A DNA stretch of 64,000 bases, from NCBI GenBank assembly GCA_021442155.1, contig CM038221.1:47501648-47565647 (forward strand), given 5' to 3'. A model generated the notes under the pieces. It was not told the DNA's origin and did no database searches. It saw only the letters and a program-made list of their open reading frames with translations. Positions 1-11,374 of this stretch are shown here, piece by piece. Position numbers and translations under genes: made by a program. Origin of the DNA: Cymbidium sinense (taxonomy: Eukaryota > Streptophyta > Magnoliopsida > Asparagales > Orchidaceae). Within the stretch, counting starts at the first letter, position 1. Every line of letters starts with the position of its first letter.

Positions 1-531
1 TGATCATATCACCTTAGATTTCTCTCATTTCTCCCCTTTATGCCTTGAGTTTGATCCGCACCATCCGATCCAGCAGGGATCGATGTCACGTCCGCCAGAT
101 GACTCAACACGCATATGTGATAACTTAAATAACATATCCCACAGCGCCATGTGAAAAGCACGCATCAAACCACATTCAATTAGGTTTAATTAAGGTTAAT
201 TAATTTTTAATTTAAATTAAATAAATATTTGTAAAAAAATCCAAAAGATATAAATAATGACTCATTTTAAAGGTATTTTAGAGGAGAATTTTTAAAAAAT
301 ATTTTCAAGTGGTTTTGAATAGTAAATAGAGCTTAATTAGGATTTAATTAAAAACTTAATTAGCTTAATTACTCTCTAATCACTCAAGTAATTGATTACA
401 AAATTTCTGAGATTGTTTAAGAGGATGAGCTCTACCTCATCTAATTTTCTTGGGATTTTATTGCTTGTCAAATTAGAGAAGAATTAATTGCATGCTTCTA
501 ATATATTAATGTTTAATTAATCATGTGAATA
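1..531 (+). mobile_element. Giant LTR-like repeat, copy A, left part
   Basis: Non-coding repeat DNA. The GC-richer stretch near 60-180 (gtgataacttaaataa, then a gtgaaaagcacgc-type phrase) matches the same block in other copies near 3,290-3,350, 28,480-28,560 and 32,755-32,840. The AT-rich stretch with a ctacctcatctaattttctt phrase matches 3,620 and 28,830. The copy is interrupted at 532 by another full copy and resumes at 8,374 in the same orientation: attaattaatc-type sequence before 531 continues as tttaattaatcaagtgg after 8,378. Its left end lies outside the window. No ORF is supported. Confidence 0.7.
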
Positions 532-1239
532 TGTTGACCTCCCTTTTAGAGTGAGCTCTCAACTTCCTTATCATAGATCTAGAACTCTTATAAGAGTTCC
601 TTTCTTAAGACACTTCTAGTGATTAGGTGAACACTTAACTTAACCCTAGAGACTTAGAAGAGTTAGCCATAGGAATAGGTTGTGTCTTAGGGATTTTGCA
701 TAACTTGCCTACCCTATAGCCTAAACCCAATACTTGCTTCTTTCTTTCAAACCAAATCTCAAATTTAAATCCAAATTCCTATCAAATGATTGAAACCCAT
801 GATCTAATTCAAACTCTAAATCCCTTTCTAAGCCCTTTGATTTTATCTTATGGACTTAGCCTTAACCAAATTTAAACTAACCCTAATTCAATTGATTTTC
901 TCAATTATCAAATTCAATCTTAAATCAAATTCCAAATCTAAATCAATTTTAAACTCCAAATGATTGAAAACTAAATCAAACTAAAATCTAATTTATACCC
1001 TTTTAAGCTAAATCTTTGAACATGGTCAAATCCTATCCAAACCAAATCAAAACCCATGGATTTTTTCATGATTCAATCATTGACCCAAATATAAATATGA
1101 ACCATAATTGTCAAACCAAACCCAAATCAACCCAAGTCGTCCATGTTGACCTCTCTTAACTTGAAATTATCATATGAACTAAAACCTATTTGGCTCGAAA
1201 CCAATTGTAATTAGATTTATATTTCAATCCTAAGCTCAT

Positions 1240-2220
1240 GTGTGAGTTCAACTAGATTTGAATCAAGCCATGATCAAGCTAATTAACCCATTTAGGCTCA
1301 CTTGACCCAAAGTGGCCTAAAGGACCTTTTTGAGCCAAGTTCTAATCCAACCCAAATTGGATTGAACTAAGCCCATCCAAATCTCACAACATAACCAACA
1401 ATCACCCTAGGGTGATCAATTGCCTTAAATTAGCTCAAACCAAGTCAAACCTAGCCTTTGGCCAAGTCAACATTTAGCCCAAATGAAGCCGAACCTATCC
1501 AAAATCCATCATATGCCAAATTGATTAAAATCATTGATTCAAACCCACTCATAATCAATGATTGAACATGACCAAACCTTTACTTGAATCAAACCAAGCC
1601 CACTTGGCCATTTGACCCAAGTTAACCCAAATTAGCCTAAAAAGCCAAAATGGGTCAAATCATGATTTGATCCAAATTGATTGCAACCAATGTCTCAAGT
1701 TCATTCTAAATTGATTGTTAAACTTGACCAATGTCATAATTGAGCCAAAGTTGACCAATTGGTCAACTTGACCCAACCTAGCCCAAATTGACCTAAAGGG
1801 TCAAATTAGCTAAAACCTAAATTAATTCCAACTTAAACCAACCAAAGCCTAAAATCATTTTCAATAAAAAATTGAACTTGACTCAACACCAAACCTAACC
1901 CAATTTGGTTAAATTGGTCAAATTAGTCAACTTGACCCATTTGACCTATAAGAATCCAAATAATTCATAACTAAATCCGAAGCAAATTGAATCAAACCAA
2001 TGACACCAATACACTCTAAATGGTCATGTGACCAATACACTTCAATTGGTCAACTTGACCCAACCTAACCCAATTTGACATAAATAGGTCAAATCAAACC
2101 AAATAAACTCCAAGTCACTTGAAATTTGGGCTAACCCACTTTTAACCCATCTCAAATATGTCCAAACCAAATTCATAGTCAAATGACCATTTTACCCTTA
2201 GGTTTAGGGCATCCCATAAA
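1240..2220 (+). repeat. TTGACC-rich low-complexity domain in the LTR
   Basis: This stretch is made largely of short related words such as ttgacccaa, ttggtcaa and ttgacctaaa. About twenty TTGAC or GTCAA cores lie on both strands within roughly 900 bp. TTGACC/T is the core of the W-box bound by WRKY factors. The same domain recurs in the other LTR copies near 23,560-24,042 plus 26,900-27,330, 30,780-31,760, 47,700-48,620 (reverse) and 20,040-20,860 (reverse). It could equally be a decayed simple repeat without regulatory role. Confidence 0.6.
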
Positions 2221-2542
2221 AAAGACACATGTTCATTGAGTCATTTTCTCCCCCTAGCCACTTGACACCCTTTCATAAGTCCACATGGGCACCTAGGACC
2301 ATGGCTGACCTGACCCAAAGGTGGTTGGGTCGGCCATGATCCATGGGGAGGTGAAATCACCTCCCCAACTCCATTTGAGCTTTCCAAATAGAGATAGGAC
2401 ACCCACTACTCCCTTGACAGCCACCTCCACACCCTCACCCAGCCAAACTAAGCCACATCATGCACCCAAGGACCTCCATTAGCCTATGATGTGGCTAATT
2501 GATTAAGGAGAAGCCAAACAAGCTGTGATTGTTCGGTCCAAG

Positions 2543-2569
2543 GAATGAGGGGATATACCCCCCTCATTC
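2543..2569 (+). promoter_or_regulatory. Candidate LTR core promoter: TATA hairpin
   Basis: Perfect 10-nt arms GAATGAGGGG and CCCCTCATTC enclose an ATATA loop. The hairpin lies about 2 kb inside the LTR, just before a cactcacactcaattc-type stretch and a leader. Equivalent TATA-centred stems occur at the same place in three other copies (27,679-27,700, 31,995-32,016, 47,325-47,346). Conservation of the stem with differing arm sequence argues for selection on the element. The promoter role is inferred. Confidence 0.45.
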
Positions 2570-2961
2570 TCACTCACACTCAATTCAACCCTAACAACCA
2601 AGGAGAGAGTTCCCGGAGCGATTTCCAAGCTTTCCCATGCTCCCCAAAATCCCCATTCTCGATTTTACGCAAAACCAAAATAGTGGAGACACCTTCGATT
2701 CCCATTTGCTCAAATATCCACCAAAGTGTATTTAACTTTGCACACACCTTCCTTAGTGCCGAATGAGTGAGAACAAATCCTTTCCCAATCTTCCTGATGG
2801 CCGAAGAGTAGAGTTTGATCAGGCTCAACCACCTACGTCTAGTGCTTTGGTCTTCTGAGCAAACTACACCAAATCAACGCTCGTGCGGCTCAACAGAGCT
2901 TCGTTTCTACCAAACGAAGCTTCCTCAATCATCAGAACTGATGCTCATAAGCTCCAGTGAG

Positions 2962-5900
2962 GTATGCCATTGAAACCGATCCTTGAATGAAAATATGTTG
3001 GTCTTTTGTAAAAGATATTTTCATGCCATGTGATTTCCTCCATTAGATCTTCTTGTTGTGCTTCCCCGAAGGTGTGGGATCATTTTCATCTCCATCTTTT
3101 CAAAGCTCGATTATGGGCAATCAATGGATAGCCATTGTTCGATGCTCAAGAGGAGATCAGGGCTATCCAGGGATCGGGATGGATATCGATCTAATCACGC
3201 TTAGAGCCTCAATCCTTGAAATGAGTTTAATCGACCAATCTTAGATTGATGATCCATGAGTTAAGATGCCGCCATCCAAGTCATCACTTGATGTGACAAC
3301 TTAAATAGGAATCTCTGCGTTTGTGGAAAGCACACCGTCATGGGTCCGACGGATTAAGGCTTTAAATAGGGTTAATTAATAAGTTTTTAATCCTAAAGCT
3401 TCTTAAATTCATAACTAATTGTAGAAAAATTAAAAAATATAAACTTATGCTCATTTTAAAGATATTTCAGAGTATAATCTAGAAAATTATTATTAATTGA
3501 TTTTGAATAGTGGATTTGGCTTAATTAGGATTTAATTAGAAATATAATTAGTTTAATTACTACCTAATTAACCATCCAATTAATCTCAAACTTTATATGC
3601 ATGTTTAGAGGGATGACCTCTGCCTCCCCTATTTTTTTGAGATTTTATTGGTTGTTTAATTAGGAAAATAAATGTATTAAGCCTTAATCACTTTCTTAAT
3701 ATAATTAGTAATAATTAAGTAAATGAATAGTAAATTAATCAATCAATTAAGCTTATTAAACTTTTTTAATGATGATGAAGTCTAGGGAAATGGATTGGGA
3801 CTCCCTCTTCCAATCTTTTCTTTAAGTCTTTTCTAATCCCTCTTAAATAATTAATTAATTAACCCTCATTAATTAATTAATCAACAAGATTAATCAAAAT
3901 CTAAAGCATACATGAACCTTAATTAACTACTTGAAAGAATTTAGGGATTGAGACTTAGGCTTTCTTCTTTGCCTCTTTCTTTAAGCCCATCTCATTTTGG
4001 TTGGTTAAGATTAATTAAGGTTTAATTAGCTAATTAGTGAACTTAATTAATTCAATTGAATCCCTTTCTCTAATTTAATCTTGGGTAGCTCTTTGGGTGT
4101 TCAATAACCTAAATGGGGAGATAATAAAATTATGGTTAGCTTATATGTGTGAGAAAATCATAAAAGTAGTTAAGTGAGATCCCTTAAGCTTAATTAACTA
4201 TTAATCATGAGCCAATTGCATTAGGCCCCATACATTTCTTCAGAGCATTGCAAATTTACTTTTCATGTGATTTCATATCATATTAACTCATTATTGATTA
4301 GTTAATTAACTTAAGGTGATGTAGGTAAGGGTTAATTAATTGGCTTAATTCATACCCTAATCTAATTAAACCATAAAATCAACCTAATTACTTCTTCCTT
4401 GAACAAAAATTAACTCACACATGGGGAATGGGATTAGGACCAGCAAACCTCTTTCACTTCCCTAAATCAAGTCAAACTCAATATTAATAAATAACATTAA
4501 AGAGCTTTCATTTATTTTAAGTGGCTTTATTTAGTATGATTGTCCTTAAGAATTAATTGGAATGAATAAGGTTATGTGCTTATGTTCTTTTATTTCTTTT
4601 CAATTATGTTAAATATTGCTTGCCATATGTAATCATGCATTCATTTCTTTTAAAATTAATTAAATGAAATAGTTTCTTTTATATCAAATTGTATGTGTTG
4701 ATTTAAATTAAAAAATAGGTGTGATTATTATCACTATTAAATCAAAAGTTACTTTCAAAAGCATATAAATCAATTATTATAAATGAAGTGATGTTAATTA
4801 CAAATAACCATAAGTTTGCATGTGTTAATAATATAAGATATGCAATATGAAGTTTTCTTTCCTTATCTTACATGGATTCATATAGGATTTACAAATGTAT
4901 AGTTCATTTGAAAAGAACACAACTTTTGTTTCAATCTATTCCTATGCATTTTCATGCTAAAACTTAGCAAGAATTTCATATCACATATGTAAATCATATA
5001 ATCAAATCAAATATGACTTCTTGCTTGACTTTTGCTTCTTGTTGTGGCTCTTTTTATACATTCATCTGTATCTAAGAAAAGTGGTATATTAATCTGGACA
5101 CCCCGGGGCTGCGAGGCTTTAAGTAGCCCCAACTAAGTAGGTCTTGTACCTTACGTCTTTAGTGCAGAAAAATGGCATCCTACTCACTTAAAACTCTTAT
5201 ACATGTGTATGTGTGATGTGGCCAATGAATAAGAATCATAAGTCAAACAAATCAAATACAATTTTTGCATTGGTTTTTCCTATCATTGTAGTTTCTTATA
5301 CATCTATATGTATCTAAGAAAAGTGGTATATTAGTCTAGACACCCGGGGACTGCAAGGCTTTAAGTATCCCTAAGTAGGTCTTGTACTTTACACCCCTAG
5401 TGCAGAGATTTTCATCTCGTATGACTCCTCCCTTCTATGCATAGTACTAAGAGGAAGAATTCATGTAATCAAAATTTCACTATTCTCATTATCATTATGA
5501 ACTGACAGCCCAGTGAGCTCAAAAGTAGCACCAAGAAATATCATTCTAAGGGATGAGATCAATTCAGAAGTGCTTTTTCTTATTCTAGTAGAATAATGAT
5601 GACGTACTCACTTAAAACTTTTATACATGTGAATTTGTATCTAGTTAATGGATGAAAAATCCCTCTTTTTTATTAAAAAAAAGGCATGTCTTCATAATTC
5701 AATCAAATGAAACATTTAAATTCCAAACACACTTCTTTGCATTCATCATTCAAGTATGCTAAAACATAAATTACATGTATATGTATGCTTAGGATTTGAT
5801 CATATGCATGATATACATGATGGAAAGAAATGAATAAACATGTATCATGTGATAGTAGTTCATTCTAATTAATCTTAAGATATTTTTCTTATTGAATAAG

Positions 5901-6550
5901 GTCATTTAGAGTGAACCTAAACTTAGGATTGATTAAAACATATAATAAGACATTCGCTAAAGGAAATTGATTAATTAACTTGCTTTAGAAGTGACTTAAG
6001 GTAGGGATAAAAAAGAGATTCCCTCTATTTCTTCTCTTTATAACACTTAGTTGTTAACTGTAGGCTATGTGAAATAGAAGAAAATACTAAATAAAATCTC
6101 TAAATCAATTAAATCACTTAAAGAGAAACTAACCCTTTATAAATTACATACCTCACACTTAGAAAATTATAACTCTAAAGCCTAGTTAGGACATACCACA
6201 CAAGCTTTAATTCACACACATTAGACTAAGTCATCATTTATAGCTTTATGTTAGGACAGTGCATGGTTTGATGTATGTTTGATTTTGTGATGTATTGTTA
6301 TAGACTAGATATTCAAGTGTATGTAAGTAGTTTGGATGTTAGGCCGATATTAGCCTAATCATATTTTTTGCAGAGGGTTCTGCTTAAGGGACCATTATAA
6401 TAAAAATATAAATACTTTTGCTATGCTGCAGCTAAGCATAATCCAAGCAAGTTAAGGGTGTTTGGTTACTCATGTGTGGGGTGCTAAGTCTAAATCATTC
6501 ATATAACTGTTTAGGTTGTATGATGTGTTTAACTATCATTTGTTTTGCAG
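2962..6550 (+). other. Putative intron inside the LTR
   Basis: The donor-like site is GAG|GTATG at 2,962. The acceptor-like site is TTTTGCAG|GTGT ending at 6,550. Both are kept in copy D (about 32,387-35,068), and reverse copy G has a matching pair (46,913 to 43,926). Copies D and F have CTAAC, a good plant branch point, about 15 nt before the AG. The downstream exon-like piece ends in a tgtaattattt-type poly(A)-like region just before a stem-loop. No coding content was found, so this would be a spliced untranslated leader. Confidence 0.4.
5090..5660 (+). repeat. Variable tandem sub-repeats of the LTR
   Basis: Two units begin near 5,097 and 5,336, about 240 bp apart, followed by a partial unit near 5,560-5,640. 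Each holds a block like gaggctttaagtagcccc, then a gtcttgtacctta phrase, then tactcacttaaaactct and an atacatgtg stretch. Copy number varies between LTR copies: three in copy A (9,403, 9,651, 9,926), one in copy D (34,027), one each in the reverse copies at 16,800 and 44,837, and two in reverse copy B (around 21,640 and 21,880). Confidence 0.75.
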
Positions 6551-6836
6551 GTGTAGCTAATTTTACTTTTCTTCTTTTAATTTAATTTTGCATTTTATTA
6601 GGATGAGTGTTATGGGAGATTAAGATGAGCATTGATTATAAGATTAAGTCTTATGTACCATGTGATGCCTTTGGAGCAAGCATGTCCAAATCAAACCAAA
6701 AGGAAGAAAGGAATGGAGCAAATCAAATGAAGAAATGGAGGATGAAGAAATGAAGAAGGAAAAATGAATAATGAAGACCCCCATAACATTCATTATTCTT
6801 AACTGTAATTATTTTTTTGTAATCCAGGTTGTATAA

Positions 6837-6855
6837 GGGTAGAGCTCGGCTACCC
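6837..6855 (+). other. Conserved stem-loop GGGTAG/CTACCC
   Basis: The arms GGGTAG and CTACCC enclose agctcgg, directly after gttgtataa. The same stem recurs at 11,177-11,194, 35,362-35,379, 41,545-41,563 and 50,340-50,357, and in reverse at 15,585-15,603 and, weakened, at 43,640-43,658. It follows the A/T-rich poly(A)-like stretch of the LTR. A role in RNA 3'-end formation or packaging is speculation. Confidence 0.5.
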
Positions 6856-8312
6856 AAATTTCTTTTCAGGTTGCACGGTGGCATTCGACAGCATCGACCT
6901 TTTATTCTTTTGTGATAGCTTTATAAAATTATTTGATGATCTGTTTAGCTTGTGCATTAGAAAAAGTATGCCTCTTCATAGTTTGTTTATGATTGGTGGT
7001 TGTTGTATGGACTGGGTTCAATTAGGCTCCTAAGATAAAAATTAATCTTTCTACCCGAACTAACAACTTATAACTAAACTTTTAAAATAACTCATAATCT
7101 CACACAAAAACTTAGGTATTAAATCAAGATAATAAAATATTTAGTAACCCCTTAGTTGGATGTTGTATGTTTAATATCATGCATAATCACCTTGTTTCAC
7201 TCTTGTTAAGAGAGGGCTTCCATCTTTGCTAGATAGAATGAGCTTAACCTTTAAGAGCTTATGATGGAAGAACACCTCTTTCCCTTTTGATTTGACCCAT
7301 AATCAACTTCTCATGCATTTAGGCATACAAAATCCCATACTGTATGCCAAAATAAAGAGTCTTAAATTAAATAAATTTTGATAAGAATTTGCATTAGATT
7401 TAAGTCATTATTCATACCCCTCATGCTCTAGTATCTTAGGGAGTGGGTTTAAGGACTTGGTTTATTTTCTAAATAATAACAACCTAGCCATCTTGTAAAA
7501 ATATATGACTTGCCTACATGGTTTTAAATCGTAGGAGGAGTTAGTTGGTTGCTACTCGAGATGGTTATAAATCCAGCAGTCAGGTGGTTTACTCTCTCTT
7601 GTGGAGGTAAACTATATACCTACTCTCGTCTTAGATTTAGGTCATGCTTTGGTCCTCGCCAAAGCTCCCTAGATTTAGGATCTGAGATTATTGTTTTCCT
7701 TTGTGGGCTACATGCATAAATCCTCACCTCTTAGGCATTTTCACAATCTTGTATTGTGGAATTATAAGTCCTAAATTTCTAGTAAAATTTTAAATTAAAT
7801 AAATAAATCTGCTCAATTTCAAATATATAAAGCCCAACCATAGGATAGATTAGAGTTGTCATTAGGCTTCTTAATATCATGAGCACTCCCTACTCATCTC
7901 ATTTAGTTTTGATAATAACTCTTCCCTTTTGATTCATCCCACTTAATTTTCTAAAATACAACCAATTTATTGATTGTCATATCTTTGAATTCTTTGGAGA
8001 TAATAATCGCCTACTTTAATCGAGAGTACTCTTAAGGGATTCACTTTTCTTAGGATATAATTAACCATGTAGGCTTGCCTCCATAAGAAACTTAACGAAC
8101 CAGGTTTAAATAAATCCTGCTTTATTTTTCCATATAAAGTAGGAGAAAAATTTCTAGTATATTGGAAGACCCATCATGCCTTAGGAGTCCTTATTAGGTG
8201 ATTATGTCCATCGTAGGGTAGTGATTTCTATCTCTTGAGATAGTGTATAATTCCTTAATGTCATATCTGATCACCTCAATAAGTACATTCTCAGATCTGT
8301 GTGGTGTCCCCT

Positions 8313-8316
<4 letters not shown>

Positions 8317-8349
<33 letters not shown>
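8317..8349. repeat. (AC)n microsatellite
   Basis: About 15 AC dinucleotides lie near the 3' end of the solo LTR. The reverse copy at 11,410-11,425 carries a shorter imperfect GT tract at the same place, so the tract is part of this LTR subfamily. Confidence 0.9.
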
Positions 8350-8352
<3 letters not shown>

Positions 8353-8373
8353 AATCCGAAAATAAACATTACA

Positions 8374-11300
8374 GAACATTGATGGTTTAATTAATCAAGT
8401 GGTTAAATGTTCCTTAATAGCGGGTGAACTCAAGAGATAAGTTTAGGGCCTCTTTCCTAATCTATCTCCCTAAGTTCATCTTCCTTAATAAAATTAGTCA
8501 AAGCTTAATCCCTTAATCAAATTACTTAATTAATTAAATTGGAAGCATAATCATATGAAACCTGAATTAACTGATCTTGGGTAGAGCTTTAGGTGTTCAA
8601 GAACCTAAAGAGGTCAATGAAATTATGATTAGCTCACTTGTGTGAGAAAATCATGAAAGTAATTAAAATAGTTCCTTAAGCTTAATTAATAAATGATTAT
8701 GAGTTAATTGCATTAGGCCTCTTTCATTCCATAGGAGCATTATTATTTACTTTTCAATGTATTTTTATGTTACATTAGCTCATAATTATTTAATTAATTA
8801 TCTTAAGGTAATATAAGTAAGGGTTTAATTAATTGATTCAATTCACACCTCAACCTAATTAATCCATAAAATCAACCTAATTGCTTTTCCTTAAATCAAA
8901 TTAACTTACATATGGGGAATGGGATTATGACTAGCAAACCTCTCTCACACCTCTTAAATCAAGTCAAATATAAAATCAAAAGTGACATTAAGAAACTTTA
9001 GTTTATTTTAATAAACTCATTTAATATGATTGTCTTTAGAAATTAGTTGGATTGAATGAAATTACTTGCTCGTGTCTCTTTATTTCTTCCCAATCATATT
9101 AAAATGTTATATGCCACTTGATTCATCCAAACATTTCTTTAAAAATTAATTAAACATAAATGATTTCTTTTATGTCAAGCTTGCATGTGTTGATTTAAAT
9201 TAATATATGTGTGGCTATTATTACTATTAAATTTGAATCTATTTTCTAAATCTTATAAACAAGTGATTACATATGCTATAAATGCTAGTTATGAATACAT
9301 AGGAAATACATTTGATTATAGCTTAAATGCATGAAGTAAAGTTCTTTTCTTTAATTAACATATTTGATTTATGCAAGTAAGAATGTTAATGGGTATTTAG
9401 TTTGGACATCCCAGAAATACGAGGCTTTAGCTAGCCCCAAGGAGTCATTTGATTACCACACATCCATGGTTCAACAATAACATGTACTCCATTTGATTTC
9501 ATTCTTATATCTTTCAATATTAGAATTTAAATAAGACTTTACTCTATGTGTATAAACCTTTTCCATCAAATAAAAGTACAACTTTTGCATGGTTTCCTCT
9601 CCTTTAGTCAAGCATACATTCATATGTATTTAAGAAAAGCAAATATTTAGTCTGTACATTCTGAGAAAATGAGGCTTTAAGTAGCCCCAAGGAGGTCATT
9701 TGATTACCTCACTTCCCTGGTTAACAATGGCATGTACTAGCTTATGTCTCTCATACATATGTGTGTGTACTTAATTATGGAGTCAAAATCCATTTTTCTT
9801 TTATCAAAATACATGCATTTACAATTATTCAAGTGATAAAATTAATTAATCATTTGATCAAAAGCTCTCTTTCTTACATTCATGTATGCAAACTTACATA
9901 TTTTTGACTGCAAATGGTATTTAGTCTGGACATCCCGGGAATACGAGGTTTTAAGTAACCCCAAGGAGGTCATTTGATTACCTCACTTCCTTAGTTTAAC
10001 AACTACACATACCTATTTAACTTCATACATATGTATTTTTGTATAATAATGTAGATGGAACTTTAAATTAATGTGATAAAATAATTCAATCAAATGAAAC
10101 ACTCAAATTTTAAGATATGCATATATCTACATCCATCATTTAAGTGTGCTAAGACATAATGCATGCATATGTATGCTTAAGGATTTAATCATATGCATGT
10201 TATATAAGAGTGACAAAATAAATAAACATGTGTTATGTGATAGTAATTAAGTACAATTAATCTTAAGATGCCTTTCTTATTGAATAAATTTATTTAAAGT
10301 GAACCTAAACTTAGGATTAATTTAAAATATGTAGTAAGTCATTCACTAAAGAGAATTGATTAATTAATATGCTTTAGATGTAACTTAAGATAGGGATAAA
10401 AGAAAGTGATCCTCTCTTTTTTTTTTCTCTTTATAACACTTAGTTTCTAAGTGTAAACTAAATGAAACAAGAGAAAATATTAAGTAAAAATTGCAAATCA
10501 ATTAAATCATTTAAAGTGAAATCATCCTTTATAATTAAATCATTTCATACTTAAAAAAAATACAATAAAGCCAAGTTAAGGCATACCACACAAGACTTAA
10601 CACACACACACACTTTAGAATTAAGTCACCACTTTTAGCTTTTTGTTAGGGCGGTGCATGGAGTGATGTATGTTTGATTTTATGATGTATTATTATAGAC
10701 TGGATGTTAGGGTGTATGCTTCATAGACTCGATGATAGGTTGTGATTAGCCTAATCATATTTTATGCAAGAGATTATGCTTAATGGGTGAATGCTCTCTT
10801 ATGCAGGTTGCTTAACCCTTAAGCATAATCTAAGTTAAGATAAGTGGACTTGGTTACCCATGTGCAGGGTGCTAAGTCCAAATTATTCATATAACTGCTT
10901 GGGTTGTATAGTGTGTTTAGCTAATATTTATTTTGTAGGTGTAGTTAGATTTACTCTTTCATATTTTTAATGAAAATTTTGTATTAGATATTAGGATTAG
11001 TGCTATGGGATTAGGATGAGTAGTGGATAGAAGGCCTTATCCTGGGAGGCCCTATGATGCCTTCGAAGTAAGCACATCCAAATGAAGAAATGAAGGAAAT
11101 ATGAAGAATGAAGACCCCCATAACATTCATCATTTGTATAATTTGTAATTATTCTTTCATATATCTAGTTGTATAAGGGTAGATCTTGGCTACCAAATTT
11201 CTCTTTTCGAGTTGTACGACGGCACCCTATCACACCAGCCTTTTATTCTTTTATGTTGGATTTATAAATTATCTAATGTTGTGTTTATAATTGTGCAATA

Positions 11301-11374
11301 GAAATAGCTTGTCTCTTCTTAGTTTCTTACTTATATGATGATTTAATGTATGGTCTGGATTTGATTAGGCTATA
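8374..11374 (+). mobile_element. Giant LTR-like repeat, copy A, right part
   Basis: Continuation of copy A (1-531) after the inserted solo LTR. It holds the phrase ttgggtagagctttaggtgt (about 8,580), three tandem sub-repeats (9,403, 9,651, 9,926), the block near 10,640 (gggcggtgcatgg), an acceptor-like TTTTGTAG|GTGT (ends 10,938) and the stem-loop at 11,177-11,194. It is cut at 11,374 by a copy in reverse orientation. No coding sequence was found. Confidence 0.65.

Larger units (their letters stand above)
532..8373 (+). mobile_element. Giant solo LTR (7.8 kb), plus orientation
   Basis: Starts TGTTGACCTCCC and ends ...ACATTACA. It is flanked by gaata (527-531) and gaaca (8,374-8,378), a 5-bp target duplication with one transition. 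The interrupted outer copy resumes directly after it. Blocks in order: a TTGACC-rich stretch (about 1,240-2,220), a TATA hairpin (2,543-2,569), a leader with a second hairpin near 2,905-2,930, a donor-like GAG|GTATG (2,962), a GC-rich block (about 3,130-3,360), AT-rich DNA, tandem sub-repeats (5,097 and 5,336), an acceptor-like TTTTGCAG (ends 6,550), a stem-loop (6,837-6,855) and an (AC)n tract near the end. No internal terminal direct repeat is visible, so a solo LTR fits better than a complete element. No gag or pol was seen. The family is unnamed here; Tat/Ogre-type Ty3/gypsy is a guess. Confidence 0.7.

Noticed and set aside
2545..2766. 73-residue ORF in the LTR leader
   Set aside because: Starts inside the TATA hairpin and is not conserved in the equivalent place of other copies (27,700, 32,030, 47,300).
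533..8373. Complete non-autonomous element (LARD) with two LTRs instead of a solo LTR
   Set aside because: The 5' blocks do not recur at the 3' end of the unit, so no terminal direct repeat is visible.
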